From: Leadbetterella lacunae
Lineage (GTDB): Bacteria > Bacteroidota > Bacteroidia > Cytophagales > Spirosomataceae
NCBI RefSeq assembly: GCF_042649125.1
Contig: NZ_JBHRYQ010000001.1
Location: 2,480,001-2,544,000 of the forward strand
Direction: 5' to 3'
Length of the DNA stretch: 64,000 bases
Below the pieces are notes generated by a model. The model made no database searches. It saw nothing but the letters and a program-made list of their open reading frames with translations, and was not told the DNA's origin. Shown here one piece after another: positions 25,476 to 33,828 of this stretch; the stretch's first letter is position 1; each line of letters starts with the position of its first letter. Position numbers and translations under genes: made by a program.

Positions 25476-25835
25476 TTAAGCTTTAAAAAATTGTCTGATA
25501 TGTACACCTGCCATACCCGAAAAACTACTTACTGTACTTATTATTAAAGTCATAATTGTAAATATAAACGCCACTTTGGGCACTTTAGACAAAAAACCTA
25601 CACCACCCGTAAATAGGTCAGCGATTTTTGCAGACAAGTCAACCTCTGCCACAACATTTAGATAAGTAGCATAACCAACCCAAAGCGTTACCGCCGCCGC
25701 TGCCGCAGTTAAACCGGCCTCTTTTGCATCTTTGGCTTTCCAGGCACTTAGCACTAAACAAACGGGGGCTATAACCCACCAAGGCCCAAAATATGAGAGA
25801 ATACCTCCTACAACAATTATTAATATATATAACAT
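25476..25835 (-). CDS. hypothetical membrane protein with three to four helices
   Basis: The 119-residue product has hydrophobic segments at about 2-15, 17-32, 42-62 and 83-108, so three or four membrane passes. I do not recognise a family. It lies just downstream of the acylase gene on the same strand (27-base gap) and is followed by a terminator, so it is probably the last gene of a two-gene unit. Confidence 0.72.
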   Translation of the reverse strand: MLYILIIVVGGILSYFGPWWVIAPVCLVLSAWKAKDAKEAGLTAAAAAVTLWVGYATYLNVVAEVDLSAKIADLFTGGVGFLSKVPKVAFIFTIMTLIISTVSSFSGMAGVHIRQFFKA

Positions 25836-25862
25836 AAGATTTTGAATTAAGAATGATGAAAA

Positions 25863-28313
25863 TTATTTCTTTGGTTTTATTACGATTCGCTGCGTGCTGC
25901 CTTTTAAAACCTCTTTGTTATTCTTTAAAAATATCAAAGTATCGAGCTTACCTGCTGCCCAGGTATCTACCATGTTATCAAAGTATTTACTTCCTGGGTT
26001 TCCAGACTGACCACCCGGATACAATCCGTAGCCTTTTGGCCATTCTTTGTCTAACTGCACCACCATTCTCCACGATGGTCCCGTAGTGGCCGTGGTTGCA
26101 TTTACTATACCTGCTCCACCGCCCGTGTTTATATCGTTTCTGCTAAAACTCGAGAAAGCCGGAACCAAGTGTTTGATTTTAGTTGATTTCGCTTTGCCCC
26201 ATGCCCAAGTCTCAGGACTTTGAGGTCCCAAATTCATGGTTAAACTATCTACAGTTGCTTTAAAACTTCCCAATACAATATCCGAAATTAGCTCTTTCTT
26301 GTCTTTAGTATTCACATTATCGAACCAAACTGCTTCAGGCTGGTTTTGAATCATCAACCACGTACGGTCTTCGGCTGGGTACATCATTTTTCTTTCGTCA
26401 GAAAACTCATCGTCCCATATCCATCGCATTAGTTCTTTGACCCAACGCTCATAAATAGTAGCACCAACCGCATCTGCTCCGTTTACCTTATCCCAAGTTT
26501 TTATTGCGTCAAAAGCTACCTTTGCACTTTTGTCTGTTTTTCCTTCTAAATAAGGCAATAGTAAAGGTAAAACTCTGCGAGCAGCTACATTGTAATTGTC
26601 GTTTTGAAGCATCCTTAAGCTATCCACCGTTGCGTTTTTCATGGCAGTTAGTCTTTCGTTTATCCTAATTCCACGATACGCAGGAGCAAATTTCCACCCC
26701 AAATAATACGGATAAGTAGGGTCAGTAGAAAACTGATTGGCAGAGCTCACAAATCCTCTCGATGGATTTTTAACCGTTGGGTTCTGGTCTTTCGGAATCC
26801 ACCCTTGCCAGTCGTGCGAGGCCAATGAACCATCCAAAATATACTTGCCTTGCTCCTTCCATTTAAGAGGCAACTTACCATTAGGCGTAATCGAAATATC
26901 ATTTTGATTGCTTGCAAAAATAAAGTTCTGAGGCGGTGAAGTGTAATAAGTCAAAGCCTTGCGGTAGTCGTCGTAGTTTTTAGCTTTGTTTAAATAATAA
27001 AATGTGAGCAGATCTGAACCATCAGTTTCGAGTGTCAGCCACCTCATGGCGTGCCCTGCGGGAGCATTTTTACTAAAGTTAGTTTCTTTGTCTTCGTTAT
27101 ATAAAACCGGGCCATGATGGGTATAAATAACCGTATCTTTAATGACTACTCCAGACTTCAGTTTAAATTCCTCGATTCTGGTTTTGGTTGGTTTCCAAGC
27201 CCCTTCGTACCAATAGGCAGATTTTTGAGCATCTTTAAATTTGATTTTATAAAAATCCATTACATCACTACCTACGTTGGTAACACCCCAAGCGATATCT
27301 TTATTAAACCCAATTACGATTCCCGGCGAACCTGGCAAAGCAACTCCGTAGACATTCATAGTTGGTGTGTGCAATTGCATTTGATACCAAATAGACGGCA
27401 AACTAAGCGTAAGGTGCGGGTCGTTAGCCAATATAGGCAAACCAGTTGCAGATTTTTCTCCACTTACCGCCCAGTTATTTGAACCAATCTCAGGGCGAGC
27501 CGCAGGAATATTAAGCGAAACTTCTTTGGCCTCAGGCATGGCCATGATTTGGTCAGGGGTATTTACCGCTAAAGGTGTAAAATTCCATTCGGTGCCTTTC
27601 GGTATTATCGGGCTATCGTCTGACGGATAATCCGGAAAAAGGTCTTTGACCGTATCTAAGCCATAGGCACTTACAATGTTTGACACTCGGTAGTCATTGC
27701 TTCCGCCACTAAGGGTATTTCTCATGTTCATGAGCATCAAAATGGTTTTGTACGGGCTCCATTTTGAAGGCTTGTAACCAAGTATTTTATATTCTAAGGG
27801 TAAGTTTTTGTAATCAATTTGATCAATATATGCATTTACTCCCTTTGCATATGACTCCAAAATCTTGCTAGACAAAGGGTCCTTTTTTAGCCCTTCGGCT
27901 ATTTCCGCTGCGGCTTTTGCCATACCCAATCTACGATTATACCGGTCGTATTCCAGTGCTCGCTCGCCCACTACTTCGGTAAGTCTACCTGCTGCCACTA
28001 AGGTATAAAACTCCATTTGCCAGATTCTGTCTTTGGCTATTACATACCCTTGGGCAAAATAAAGGTCTTCTTCGTTTTCGGCAAAAATGTGAGGTACGCG
28101 GTTAGCGTCAAATTTCACCTCCACAGGAGCAGAGACACCCGACATCTCCAAGTCCTCGTTGATCTCAAACCCTTTCTTTTCCGTATTTTGAAGAAATCCC
28201 TCAAACGGACTAAAGAGCCTGCCGAGTGCCGGAATAGACCCGTGGGGGTTGTGCAACAGGAAAACTAGAGCCACCGTGACCAGCAGACTCCAAAAGTGTT
28301 TGATAAATTTCAT
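25863..28313 (-). CDS. penicillin acylase family (S45) N-terminal-nucleophile hydrolase
   Basis: The 816-residue product has an N-terminal membrane or signal segment (about 7-22) and the Ntn-hydrolase precursor layout: an alpha region with VKFDANRVPHIFAENEEDLY, then the autoprocessing site GSNNWAVSG where Ser278 becomes the N-terminal nucleophile of the beta chain, and NDPHL after it. Later blocks such as GWIPKDQNP, RGFVSSANQ and the Asn region near YNVAARRVLPLL agree with the family. Members cleave amide bonds in acyl-homoserine lactones, aromatic amides or beta-lactam side chains. The natural substrate is unknown; antibiotic action should not be assumed. Confidence 0.92.
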   Translation of the reverse strand: MKFIKHFWSLLVTVALVFLLHNPHGSIPALGRLFSPFEGFLQNTEKKGFEINEDLEMSGVSAPVEVKFDANRVPHIFAENEEDLYFAQGYVIAKDRIWQMEFYTLVAAGRLTEVVGERALEYDRYNRRLGMAKAAAEIAEGLKKDPLSSKILESYAKGVNAYIDQIDYKNLPLEYKILGYKPSKWSPYKTILMLMNMRNTLSGGSNDYRVSNIVSAYGLDTVKDLFPDYPSDDSPIIPKGTEWNFTPLAVNTPDQIMAMPEAKEVSLNIPAARPEIGSNNWAVSGEKSATGLPILANDPHLTLSLPSIWYQMQLHTPTMNVYGVALPGSPGIVIGFNKDIAWGVTNVGSDVMDFYKIKFKDAQKSAYWYEGAWKPTKTRIEEFKLKSGVVIKDTVIYTHHGPVLYNEDKETNFSKNAPAGHAMRWLTLETDGSDLLTFYYLNKAKNYDDYRKALTYYTSPPQNFIFASNQNDISITPNGKLPLKWKEQGKYILDGSLASHDWQGWIPKDQNPTVKNPSRGFVSSANQFSTDPTYPYYLGWKFAPAYRGIRINERLTAMKNATVDSLRMLQNDNYNVAARRVLPLLLPYLEGKTDKSAKVAFDAIKTWDKVNGADAVGATIYERWVKELMRWIWDDEFSDERKMMYPAEDRTWLMIQNQPEAVWFDNVNTKDKKELISDIVLGSFKATVDSLTMNLGPQSPETWAWGKAKSTKIKHLVPAFSSFSRNDINTGGGAGIVNATTATTGPSWRMVVQLDKEWPKGYGLYPGGQSGNPGSKYFDNMVDTWAAGKLDTLIFLKNNKEVLKGSTQRIVIKPKK

Positions 28314-28415
28314 CTTATATTTGGTTTTTGTTATCTCGAAATTTATGAAATTTTATTTAATTTTTTGTGTTAATTATATATACCTCTGATAAAAAATGAG
28401 CGAAACGATTTTAAA

Positions 28416-28922
28416 ATGAAATTTAACCTTACGATAACTTTAATATTTATGTCTTTTTTTGGCGTTTTTCAATCAAAAGCTCAAGTAAACAGCAAGGCTT
28501 TTGACTTGTTATTGAGAAATATGATCAAAAAGACCATACCGACTATAAGTGTAGCCGAACTGAAACCCAAGGTCAATAAAGTTATGCTACTAGATGCCCG
28601 CGAGACAAAGGAATTTGAAGTGAGCCACTTAAAAAATGCTCGAAATGTAGGATTCGACAACTTCGATATAAAGCAGGTTTCGGATTTGCCGAAAGATGCC
28701 GAAATAGTGGTATACTGCTCAATAGGTGTTAGAAGTGAAAAGATAGGCGAAAAATTAAAAGCTGCCGGATTTACGAATGTTAAAAACCTATATGGAAGCA
28801 TTTTTGAATGGGTAAACCAAGGAAATACAGTTTACGACAGCAATGGAAAACCCACCCTAAAAGTACACACCTACAGCAAAACGTGGGGAATGTGGCTAAA
28901 CAAGGGCGAAAAAGTGTATTAA
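28416..28922 (+). CDS. exported rhodanese-domain protein
   Basis: The 168-residue product has a signal peptide (cleavage near SKA, about residue 22) and one rhodanese domain at about 42-135: VMLLDARETKEFEVSHLKNA, and the active-site loop CSIGVRSE with Cys at residue 101. Catalytic rhodaneses move sulfane sulfur onto thiols or cyanide. The periplasmic location and six-residue loop suggest a real sulfur transferase. The C-terminal 30 residues extend past the domain. It is monocistronic. Confidence 0.88.
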   Translation: MKFNLTITLIFMSFFGVFQSKAQVNSKAFDLLLRNMIKKTIPTISVAELKPKVNKVMLLDARETKEFEVSHLKNARNVGFDNFDIKQVSDLPKDAEIVVYCSIGVRSEKIGEKLKAAGFTNVKNLYGSIFEWVNQGNTVYDSNGKPTLKVHTYSKTWGMWLNKGEKVY

Positions 28923-28953
28923 AAAAGGGCACTTCCAGTAAAGAAAGCACCCT
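28921..28953 (-). terminator. terminator of the DUF4301 gene
   Basis: On the minus strand GGGTGCTTTC pairs imperfectly with GAAGTGCCC and is followed by six T. It overlaps the rhodanese stop codon, so it may serve both convergent genes. Confidence 0.55.
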
Positions 28954-28976
28954 CAAATATATTTAAATCAGACAAC

Positions 28977-30458
28977 TTAGGCTGGCTGATGCTCTTTTCT
29001 TAACAAGTCATTCACTGTTTTTACGGGGTTAAAGGTGATCAAAGGCACCTCCACAAATAGCGTGTTCCAGTCAGACATGGCACCATTCCAAAGGCCTGGT
29101 AGCTCTTGGGCTTTGAGAGATTTCCCACTTTGAGATTTCTCGGTAATAAATCCTGTTTTGGAATCTCTAAAATCTAACAATTCAAACTTCTCTTTCTTAT
29201 AGTTTTTAACTGCACAAATAAGATCTACAGGATTAAAGTGAGTAGCATTTTCAAAAATCTCTTTTTGTTTTTTGTTGCCCATGTTAATTTGAGCAGACTC
29301 CACTACTTGTAGCGAAACCGACCCATCGGAGTTCTTTGCCCAGAAAGGCCCACCTCCTGGCTCACCTACGTTTTTTACCATTCCGCATACTCGCAACGGG
29401 CGGTTTAGTTTGCTCAATGCATACGCCAATTTATCATCATACGACCAAGCTCTAAAGCCTTTTGGTGGCTCCACATTTAAAGAAGTACGCACAAAACGCA
29501 AGGCTTTGTTAAGCATATAAACCGAAACCTCTGGCTTTTCAAGTCTTTTGAGGTAATAAAAAATATCTTTTTGGATTTTCAGAAGCACACCTGCAAGTGC
29601 TTTTTTGTAAATAACTGTTTCTGCTTTAAGGTGATCAGGCACTACGTTATCTATGTTTTTGATAAAAATAACGTCTGCATCTTGATCATTGAGGTTCTCT
29701 AACAACGCTCCGTGACCTGCTGGTCTAAACAGCAGATTGCCAGAGGCATCTCTAAATGGTTCGTTTTGCATATCTACAGCTATGGTGTCTGTAGATGGCT
29801 TTTGCTCTGAAAATGTAATGTTATATTTTACCTGATATTGATCTTCATAAGTTTTCAAAACTGAATTAATCAACTCTTTAAACTTCTTTTTGTGCTCTGG
29901 CGAAACCGTAAAATGAAGCCTTACTTTTCCCTTATTGTTTGCATAAAGAGCTCCTTCTACCAAATGCTCTTCTACCGAAGTACGGGTAGCATCTCCATAC
30001 CCATGAAACTCAAGCAGCCCTTTTGGCATGCTGCCGTAGTCAAGCCCATCGGCTTCTAACAGTCCCTTCAGTATATCTTGTTTTTCGGTTGATTTACATA
30101 CTTTGACAAGACTTGGGTAAAATGCAAACGACTTAAGGTTCTCAAAAAACTGATCCACAGACTTATCTGCCTTGCCTTCGTCTTTGGCCGAAAAAAGAGA
30201 TTTAAACATTCTGCTGGCCGCACCAGATGCCGGCACAAACTTGAGCAGCTTTTTCTTAAGGGCCTCTTTTTCAAAAATCTCAATATATTCTGCTTTGCTT
30301 TCATCTGTCAGTTTTATCATACCGGCTTCTATAGTGGCGGCTTGAATAACATGCATAAAAGGAAAACCTGTTTTAAAATTTTCTATCTGTTGTTTTACAA
30401 CATTTATATTGCTGCCTCTTTTGGCAATTTGGCTAAGGTCTTTGTCAGAAAAACTCAT
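28977..30458 (-). CDS. DUF4301 family protein, nucleotidyltransferase-like
   Basis: The protein, 493 residues from the ATG at 30458, begins MSFSDKDLSQIAKRG, the usual opening of DUF4301; an upstream in-frame ATG at 30509 gives 17 extra residues that I do not favour. It has a glycine-rich VPASGAASRMFKSL loop near residue 75, which resembles the nucleotide loop of sugar nucleotidyltransferases, and later LLFRPAGHGALLENLN and VIFIKNIDNVVPD, which resemble sugar- and metal-binding strands of UDP-sugar pyrophosphorylases. No activity is established for the family as far as I know. It is monocistronic. Confidence 0.82.
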   Translation of the reverse strand: MSFSDKDLSQIAKRGSNINVVKQQIENFKTGFPFMHVIQAATIEAGMIKLTDESKAEYIEIFEKEALKKKLLKFVPASGAASRMFKSLFSAKDEGKADKSVDQFFENLKSFAFYPSLVKVCKSTEKQDILKGLLEADGLDYGSMPKGLLEFHGYGDATRTSVEEHLVEGALYANNKGKVRLHFTVSPEHKKKFKELINSVLKTYEDQYQVKYNITFSEQKPSTDTIAVDMQNEPFRDASGNLLFRPAGHGALLENLNDQDADVIFIKNIDNVVPDHLKAETVIYKKALAGVLLKIQKDIFYYLKRLEKPEVSVYMLNKALRFVRTSLNVEPPKGFRAWSYDDKLAYALSKLNRPLRVCGMVKNVGEPGGGPFWAKNSDGSVSLQVVESAQINMGNKKQKEIFENATHFNPVDLICAVKNYKKEKFELLDFRDSKTGFITEKSQSGKSLKAQELPGLWNGAMSDWNTLFVEVPLITFNPVKTVNDLLRKEHQPA

Positions 30459-30955
30459 ATCTGTGGTTAAAAGGGACGCTAATTTTTTAATATTGAAATA
30501 ATCAAACAAGTATAAACAAAAAATATGCTTATAGAAAACCTTAGCAATAGGAATTTATAAAACTAAATGAAAAATGGTGCTTGTTGAATCTAAATTTTTA
30601 GAATATTAATTCTTTTTTAATCTTAAATTAAGTACCACTTAAGATCATTTAGGCAGTTTTACACATGGAATTAAGGAAGGGCAAAAACTGAAATTAGTTT
30701 TTTGTTTTTTTTATTGCGTACAAAAAAAAGAGCAATAAAAAAGGCTTTGAAAACATACAACAAAAACAAAATAAAAGATTTAGTTAAAGGGATTTATAAG
30801 ATTAGTTAATAGAAAAAGCTTTTTCCATTGGAAATGGCTTTTCTTGGTTTTAGTAAGACTATAAAAACCTTGTTTGGGGGATAATAGATTCAAAAACAAC
30901 ATTTTTAGATATAAAAAAGCTAATTTTGTTATAAATACTACCAAAACAGATTTAG
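30459..30955. other. AT-rich divergent region before the response regulator
   Basis: I see no gene here. Features include an 11-bp inverted repeat TTTTTTATTGC (30707-30717) with GCAATAAAAAA (30732-30742), a GAAAAAGCTTTTTC palindrome near 30812, and a TAATTTTG (30921-30928) -7-like element 28 bases before the response regulator start. Confidence 0.45.
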
Positions 30956-31639
30956 ATGAATGTATTGATCATTGAAGATGAAATAAAATTAGCGAAGTTT
31001 ATATACCAAGGATTAACCGAAAACGGTTATCAGTGTGAAATGACACATGATGGCAAAACAGGCTTAAAATTAGCCTACGGCAAAGAGTATCAGATTATAT
31101 TAATGGATGTAAACATGCCTGAAATCAATGGATTTGACCTCTGCGAAAAACTTCGTGAAAACAATATAAATACACCTGTACTGATGCTTACCGGAATGGC
31201 GAACACCTCGTCGAAGGTAATGGGGCTAAACTCGGGAGCGGATGATTATTTAGCCAAGCCTTTTGAGTTTGATGAGTTATTGGCAAGAATAAGAGCTTTG
31301 CTAAGGAGAAATAGCCTGTCGGGAACAGAAATAAAGTCTCAACTCTTAAAAATAGCGGACCTTGAAGTGGACACACATGCAAAAGTTGTAAAAAGAGCAG
31401 GAAACATCATCCCTTTGGCGGCAAAAGAATTCTTTTTGTTGGAATACTTGATGAAAAACAAAAACAGGGTGGTCTCTAAATCTCAAATTTTCAGCGAAGT
31501 GTGGGACCTGAACGCCGACTTAGACGGTGGCAAAGTAGAAGTATATATTAGCAAATTAAGAAATGCTGTAGACAAAAACTTCCCCGTCAAACTGATACAC
31601 ACCATAATAGACCTAGGCTATATTATTAAGGAAGCCTAG
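30956..31639 (+). CDS. OmpR-family response regulator, no kinase in tandem
   Basis: The 227-residue product has a receiver domain (about 1-118: acidic pair at 8-9, phospho-acceptor Asp51 in ILMDVNMPE, Thr79, Lys101) and a C-terminal winged helix (about 130-225, PLAAKEFFLLEYLMKNKNRVV and a GYII end). It is a standard two-component transcription factor. It is convergent with the histidine kinase gene and shares 4 bases at their ends, while that kinase has its own response regulator upstream. So this gene may be a second output of the same kinase or have a remote partner. Confidence 0.93.
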   Translation: MNVLIIEDEIKLAKFIYQGLTENGYQCEMTHDGKTGLKLAYGKEYQIILMDVNMPEINGFDLCEKLRENNINTPVLMLTGMANTSSKVMGLNSGADDYLAKPFEFDELLARIRALLRRNSLSGTEIKSQLLKIADLEVDTHAKVVKRAGNIIPLAAKEFFLLEYLMKNKNRVVSKSQIFSEVWDLNADLDGGKVEVYISKLRNAVDKNFPVKLIHTIIDLGYIIKEA

Positions 31640-33006
31640 GCGTTTATTTTTTGGGGTAAAGTTACCGTTACTTCAGTACCTTCGCCCACTATAGATTTTA
31701 TCTCAGTGTAGCCTCGATGTAAGTCCACAATCTGTTTTACCAAAGGCAAACCAAGTCCGTGTCCTTGAATAGTATTGGTATGCGAAGCACGATAAAAGGG
31801 TTCGAAAATAGACTTTAGTTCAGTAGCAGGAATACCCATTCCTTTGTCGGAAAACACAAATATCAGCCTGTTTTCATCACCTGTAATTTTCACATTTACA
31901 TATTTTATCTCGGAGTATTTACACGCATTGTCCATGAGGTTTAAAAACACGATTTTCATTAAATCTAGATTTACTCTTTCCATTAAAAAAAAATCCTCCC
32001 TTTCGATATTTTCAGGAAAATCAATGACTATCTCCGCCTCTGGCATTTTCTTTTTTACCAAAGATTGAGCCTTCCAAATGGCTTCTTCAACGTATCCCTC
32101 TGAAAACGGCACTTGGGTATTGGCCACATTTACACTAGCGAGCAAAAGAAGGTCATTTACTAACAAAATAGTGTCTTTCACTTCACTTTTGATATCCTTA
32201 AGCACCCTTATGTACTCTACTTTGTCGCGTTCTTTAAAAAGAGCTACCTCTGACTGACCTTGAATGATGGCCAACGGATTTCTCAACTCATGGCTCACAA
32301 ACGAAACGAAATTTTGCTGCTGTACTATATTTTTTTGTAGCCGGTCTAACACGCCATTAAAGGCCGTCACCATAGCCCCCACTTCATTTTCTTTATTTAC
32401 CAAAGTTACGCGTTCGCTGAGGTTTTCGAAATTAATATTACCCATCTGCTCGGAGGCTAACTCCAATGGATACAGGTCATTTTTAGCTACTCTTGAAACC
32501 AAAAAATAAGTAAATAAGCTGAGAATTAAACTCCCGATAAACATTACTCTAAGAAGGAAATTTTGCCGCTGCTCACCAATTAAGTCATATGCACTTGAGT
32601 AGATAATATACTTTTCTTTTAAATTCGCAATACTCACCAATTCATAAACTTCTTGCACGTCACCATTTTGACCTAAATGAATACCCTTTGCGTTTACTTG
32701 CAGTGCATACAATAAGGCCTTATTTATTTTAGTTGGGGAGCCTGGTGAACTATAAATTGCGTTTCCATTTATATCAAAAATTGCATATTTTTCATTGGTA
32801 AGTATCAAGTGATAACCCGACGGATTTAGGGCACCAATGTTGTTTTCAAGAAGTTCTTGATGACTTTCTATTCTATTAATTAATAAATCATAAAAGGTAC
32901 TTTCTCTATTTGTACTATAAAAGAAATATACCACAGCCGAAAAAAAGACTAAAATCAAGCCTACTAAAACACCTATTTGACGTGGTCTTCTTTTACTAAT
33001 TTTCAT
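31636..33006 (-). CDS. sensor histidine kinase
   Basis: The 456-residue product has two membrane helices (about 11-30 and 150-171) bounding a periplasmic sensor of about 120 residues, a HAMP linker (about 172-225), HisKA with SFVSHELRNPLA (phospho-His239), and HATPase_c with N box LMDNACKYS (Asn360), DKGMGIP (387-393) and GHGLGLPLV (415-423). The sensor region has no motif I recognise. It follows the response regulator gene at 33032 by 25 bases on the same strand, so these form one unit. Confidence 0.93.
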   Translation of the reverse strand: MKISKRRPRQIGVLVGLILVFFSAVVYFFYSTNRESTFYDLLINRIESHQELLENNIGALNPSGYHLILTNEKYAIFDINGNAIYSSPGSPTKINKALLYALQVNAKGIHLGQNGDVQEVYELVSIANLKEKYIIYSSAYDLIGEQRQNFLLRVMFIGSLILSLFTYFLVSRVAKNDLYPLELASEQMGNINFENLSERVTLVNKENEVGAMVTAFNGVLDRLQKNIVQQQNFVSFVSHELRNPLAIIQGQSEVALFKERDKVEYIRVLKDIKSEVKDTILLVNDLLLLASVNVANTQVPFSEGYVEEAIWKAQSLVKKKMPEAEIVIDFPENIEREDFFLMERVNLDLMKIVFLNLMDNACKYSEIKYVNVKITGDENRLIFVFSDKGMGIPATELKSIFEPFYRASHTNTIQGHGLGLPLVKQIVDLHRGYTEIKSIVGEGTEVTVTLPQKINA

Positions 33007-33031
33007 ACTTTTTCCTGCTTTTATTTTTTAA

Positions 33032-33706
33032 TTAACGAAAGATATAACCCATACCGATAGCGGTCTGAATTAACTTTTCATCAAAACCATGATCTATTTT
33101 TTTACGGAGAAAATTAACATATACATCAATAATATTGGTACCCGTTTCGAAATGCACGTCCCATACTTTTTCTGCAATTTCGGTTCTTGACAGTACCCTT
33201 TCTGGGTTTTTAATAAAATAACTTAAAAGCAAAAACTCTTTAACCGAAAGGTCAATTTCGTGGTCAGCTCGGTACGCTTTTTTTAAGTTTAAGTCAAGTT
33301 TTAAATCTTTATAAACCAAAGCACCCTTTGACTGAGGCGGAGCAGATACACCACGCTTTAAAAGTGCATTAACGCGAAGTAATAGCTCTTTAAACTCAAA
33401 TGGCTTTATCAGATAATCGTCAGCACCTGCCTCAAACCCTTCAGTTTTGTTTTCGATACTTCCCATGGCGGTTAGCATCAAAACCGGTATTTGGTTTCCT
33501 TCTGCCCTAACGGCACTCACTATTTCGAACCCTGAAATTTTAGGTAAGTTAACGTCTAATATCAATAAGTCCAAAGGTAGCGTTATAGCCAAATGCTTCC
33601 CGATGAAGCCGTCGAAAGCCACCTCTACCTCATATCCATTTTCTTCCAAGCCCTGTTTTAAAAAAGAAGACATGCGTTGCTCATCTTCTACTACTAATAT
33701 TTTCAT
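33032..33706 (-). CDS. OmpR-family response regulator, cognate of the adjacent kinase
   Basis: The 224-residue product has a receiver (acidic pair, Asp51 in LILDVNLPK, Thr79, Lys101) and a winged helix (about 128-222, DLSVKEFLLLSYFIKNPERVL). Gene order and spacing (25 bases to the kinase) make it the likely partner. It is clearly similar to the regulator at 30956 (both have NGYEVE/NGYQCE, ADDYL and KPFEF), so the two could be old paralogues. Its targets are unknown. Confidence 0.93.
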   Translation of the reverse strand: MKILVVEDEQRMSSFLKQGLEENGYEVEVAFDGFIGKHLAITLPLDLLILDVNLPKISGFEIVSAVRAEGNQIPVLMLTAMGSIENKTEGFEAGADDYLIKPFEFKELLLRVNALLKRGVSAPPQSKGALVYKDLKLDLNLKKAYRADHEIDLSVKEFLLLSYFIKNPERVLSRTEIAEKVWDVHFETGTNIIDVYVNFLRKKIDHGFDEKLIQTAIGMGYIFR

Positions 33707-33828
33707 TTATTTATATTTAATATCATAAAAATGAAACCTTAAGCTATGTGTGGTCTTAAAAAGAAATTAAAAAACGATTAAAGCTAAATTTAGAATAAAA
33801 AACATGTGAATTTTACTTTTTTAGATAC

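Noticed and set aside
25863..28313. Penicillin-acylase-like gene as an antibiotic resistance determinant
   Set aside because: The family name reflects one member. Many relatives act on acyl-homoserine lactones or unknown amides, and nothing here points to beta-lactams.
30700..30830. AT-rich inverted repeats and a GAAAAAGCTTTTTC palindrome as an origin or operator
   Set aside because: Runs of A and T give such symmetry by chance in this AT-rich spacer, and no repeats of a specific motif are present.
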